From: Methyloceanibacter sp. wino2
GTDB lineage: Bacteria; Pseudomonadota; Alphaproteobacteria; Rhizobiales; Methyloligellaceae
Direction of reading: 5' to 3'
DNA: 64,000 bases
NCBI RefSeq assembly: GCF_003071365.1
Contig: NZ_CP028960.1
Coordinates: 2,046,001-2,110,000, forward strand
Made by a program: the position numbers and the translations under genes
Notes under the pieces: generated by a model
Told to the model about the DNA's origin: nothing
The model's input: the letters and a program-made list of their open reading frames with translations, nothing else
Database searches by the model: none
In this document: positions 62,155 through 64,000 of the stretch, one piece after another
How the letters are laid out: each line of letters opens with the position of its first letter
How positions within the stretch are numbered: the stretch's first letter is position 1

Positions 62155-64000
62155 CTAGTGCAGCACCTTCCGTTTCGCGCGGGCGGCGCTCGGGTTGGCG
62201 CGTTGCAGCGCGCGCAGGGCCGCGTCTTCGTCGAAGAGTTCGGCGAGTTTGTCGGTCATCGCGCCGGCGAGTTCCTCCGCGTCCGTGATGGTGACAGCGC
62301 GGCGGTAATAGCGGGTCACGTCGTGACCGATGCCGATGGCCAGTAGTTCGATGGGGGAGCGGGTCTCGATCTCATGGATCACTTGGCGCAGGTGCTTTTC
62401 GAGATAGGCGCCCGAATTGACCGACAGCGTGGAATCGTCGACCGGCGCGCCGTCCGAGATCATCATCAGGATGCGACGCTGTTCGGGCCGCGCCAACAAG
62501 CGCTTGTGCGCCCAAGCCAGCGCTTCGCCGTCGATATTCTCCTTGAGCAGTCCTTCGCGCATCATCAGGCCGAGATTGCGCCGCGCCCGGCGCCAGGGCG
62601 TGTCCGCCGCCTTGTAGACGATGTGCCGCAGATCGTTCAGGCGTCCCGGGAAGGGAGGCTTCATGGCGTTGAGCCAGGCTTCGCGCGCATGGCCGCCTTT
62701 CCAAGCGCGCGTGGTGAAGCCCAAAATCTCCACCTTCACGCCGCAGCGCTCCAGGGTGCGCGCCAGAATGTCGGCGCAGCAGGCCGCGACCATGATCGGT
62801 CGCCCACGCATGGAGCCTGAATTGTCGAGCAGCAAGGTCACGACCGTGTCGCGGAATTCGGTGTCGCGTTCCTGCTTGAAGGTCAGCGGGTGCATGGGAT
62901 CGATGATGATCCGCGTGAGGCGCCCCGCATCGAGCGTGCCTTCTTCGAGGTCGAAGTCCCAGCCGCGATCCTGCTGAGCCAGCAACCGGCGTTGCAGCCT
63001 GTTGGCGAGCCGCGCCACCGCGCCTTGGAGCGAGACGAGCTGCTTGTCCAGGAACGACCGAAGCCGGTCGAGTTCGTCGGGGTCGCACAGATCCTCGGCG
63101 GTGACGATCTCGTCGAACGCCTCCGTGAAAATTTTGTAGCCGAACGCAGACGGGTCATCGAGAACCGAGAAATTGGGCCGCCAGGGATCGGAGCGGCGCG
63201 GCAGATCGGCCGAGTCCGCGTCGTCGTCCAGCTCGTCGGTCGGTCCGTCTTCCTGGTCCTCGAGCGTGTCTTCGGCGGTGTCGTCGGGTTCGGCTTCGGA
63301 CTCTTGTGCGAGTTCAGTGCCGTCCTGCGCCTCGGCCGCGTCCCCTTGGTCCTCGGTCTGATCCGGCTCGGACTCGCCGTCCTCGGAGGACTCTTCATTC
63401 TCTTCGCCCTGATCGAGCTGGTCGGCCATGTTCAGCGCCGTCAGGAGGTCGCGCGCGAGCTGACCGAAGGCTTCCTGATCGAGCACGGTGCCCTGCATCC
63501 GGTCGAGCTGCGTCTTGGCGCGCTCCTCGACCCACGGACGCCACAGATTGACCAGCGGCCGCGCCCGGGCCGGCGGCGCCTCGCCTGTCAGCCGTTCCCG
63601 AACCATGAGGGCAAGGGCGTCGGGCAGGGGCGCTTCGGAGCGTTCGGTCTCCTCGGTGATGCGGCTGCGCGCGTAACGCTGCTCCGTGCGGGCGGCGAGA
63701 TTCTGGGAGACCCCTTCCATCCGCGTCGCGCCGATCGCCTCGACACGGGCTTGCTCGAGGGCTTCGAATACGGCCCGGGCTTCGCCGCCCGAGGGTGCCA
63801 GGCGCCGGTGCAGCGCTTCGTCCCGGCAGGAGACCGTGAGCGCCGCGGCATCCGCGTGGCCGCGAATGGCCGCCAACTCCTCACGCGTGGGTACGCGGGG
63901 CGGTTCGGGGATCCGCGCCGTTTTGCCGGAAAGTCCGGGCGGTTCGTTCGAGAACACGACTTCCACGCCGCTATCGGCGGCGATCGCTCGCGTCGCCAGC
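62155..64000 (-). CDS. cobT: Cobaltochelatase subunit CobT (N-terminus outside window)
   Basis: The frame is open through the right edge (minus strand), so the protein continues beyond base 64000; 614 residues are visible. [21 protein letters not shown] matches the beginning of CobT, so only about the first 20-30 residues are missing. The long acidic linker ([20 protein letters not shown]) and the C-terminal VWA domain with the MIDAS motif DNSGSM and S-D-G-A-P are diagnostic. CobT with CobN and CobS inserts cobalt into hydrogenobyrinic acid diamide in aerobic B12 synthesis. This B12 serves Ecm. Confidence 0.93.
   Translation of the reverse strand, partial: LATRAIAADSGVEVVFSNEPPGLSGKTARIPEPPRVPTREELAAIRGHADAAALTVSCRDEALHRRLAPSGGEARAVFEALEQARVEAIGATRMEGVSQNLAARTEQRYARSRITEETERSEAPLPDALALMVRERLTGEAPPARARPLVNLWRPWVEERAKTQLDRMQGTVLDQEAFGQLARDLLTALNMADQLDQGEENEESSEDGESEPDQTEDQGDAAEAQDGTELAQESEAEPDDTAEDTLEDQEDGPTDELDDDADSADLPRRSDPWRPNFSVLDDPSAFGYKIFTEAFDEIVTAEDLCDPDELDRLRSFLDKQLVSLQGAVARLANRLQRRLLAQQDRGWDFDLEEGTLDAGRLTRIIIDPMHPLTFKQERDTEFRDTVVTLLLDNSGSMRGRPIMVAACCADILARTLERCGVKVEILGFTTRAWKGGHAREAWLNAMKPPFPGRLNDLRHIVYKAADTPWRRARRNLGLMMREGLLKENIDGEALAWAHKRLLARPEQRRILMMISDGAPVDDSTLSVNSGAYLEKHLRQVIHEIETRSPIELLAIGIGHDVTRYYRRAVTITDAEELAGAMTDKLAELFDEDAALRALQRANPSAARAKRKVLH

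Noticed and set aside
1-64000. CRISPR arrays, toxin-antitoxin pairs, restriction systems, prophage or insertion sequences
   Set aside because: None of the characteristic repeats, nucleases with partners, transposases or integrases was found; the HNH gene at 13517 is a common chromosomal type.

Overview
The window reads as a G+C-rich alphaproteobacterial chromosome, most likely Hyphomicrobiales (rhizobia or Hyphomicrobium/Methyloceanibacter-like). Evidence for this: an ethylmalonyl-CoA pathway block (ecm, ccr, mcd), aerobic-type CobT, CarD, FdxA, an ICE-like (Irr) motif before bfr, and many GTG/TTG starts behind good Shine-Dalgarno sites. No phage, integrase, transposase, rRNA or CRISPR array was seen. 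The species is inferred, not proven.

Layout. 1-9 kb: a gene tail (phasin-like), a glutamine-synthetase-like ligase, a Cys-rich lipoprotein, an isochorismatase-fold hydrolase, a short SnoaL-like/cupin run, a cytochrome P450, a bacterial pentameric ligand-gated channel overlapping an esterase gene, and a double-SH3 secreted protein. 9-16 kb: tRNA-Leu(CAA), DUF6064 plus aldo/keto reductase, a redox set (DsbB, periplasmic thioredoxin, CcdA), HNH nuclease, a frameshifted carboxylesterase, and bfr/bfd iron storage genes. 16-29 kb: a hybrid histidine kinase that has lost its catalytic residues, then the central-carbon block: ecm and ccr divergent, mcd, tspO, an SDR, a small membrane protein, PduO-type cobalamin adenosyltransferase, rhomboid protease, etfBA and 3-hydroxybutyryl-CoA dehydrogenase. 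These fit acetyl-CoA/C4 assimilation: Ccr makes ethylmalonyl-CoA, Ecm (B12-dependent) rearranges it, Mcd oxidises methylsuccinyl-CoA and passes electrons to ETF, and PduO supplies adenosyl-B12.

29-43 kb: secreted proteins, a voltage-gated-channel homologue with a calcium-type selectivity filter, an LssY-domain protein, 3-hydroxybutyrate dehydrogenase, the full cytochrome bd set cydD-C-A-B-X, a lysozyme inhibitor (Ivy), and a two-component system flanked by two PepSY proteins. 43-49 kb: an O/P-type porin behind a ModE-like regulator with a perfect 26-bp palindrome at its promoter, a Cys-rich secreted protein, a family-3 solute-binding protein and an MscS-type channel. 49-64 kb: tRNA-Arg(CCT), multicopper oxidase, PPK2, a nuclease-fold protein, CarD, FdxA, an S4 protein, an SUV3/MgpS-like helicase with a minisatellite tail, an AT-rich orphan membrane gene between two copies of an 86-bp repeat, a DUF3108 protein, rpmB, a phytase-esterase-like protein and cobT, whose N-terminus lies beyond the right edge.

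Most notable: the channel with filter residues T-F-E-D-W-T-D, the pentameric channel, the pseudo-kinase with an intact receiver, the ModE-type palindrome in front of a regulator-porin pair, and the 86-bp repeat pair around a compositionally foreign gene.
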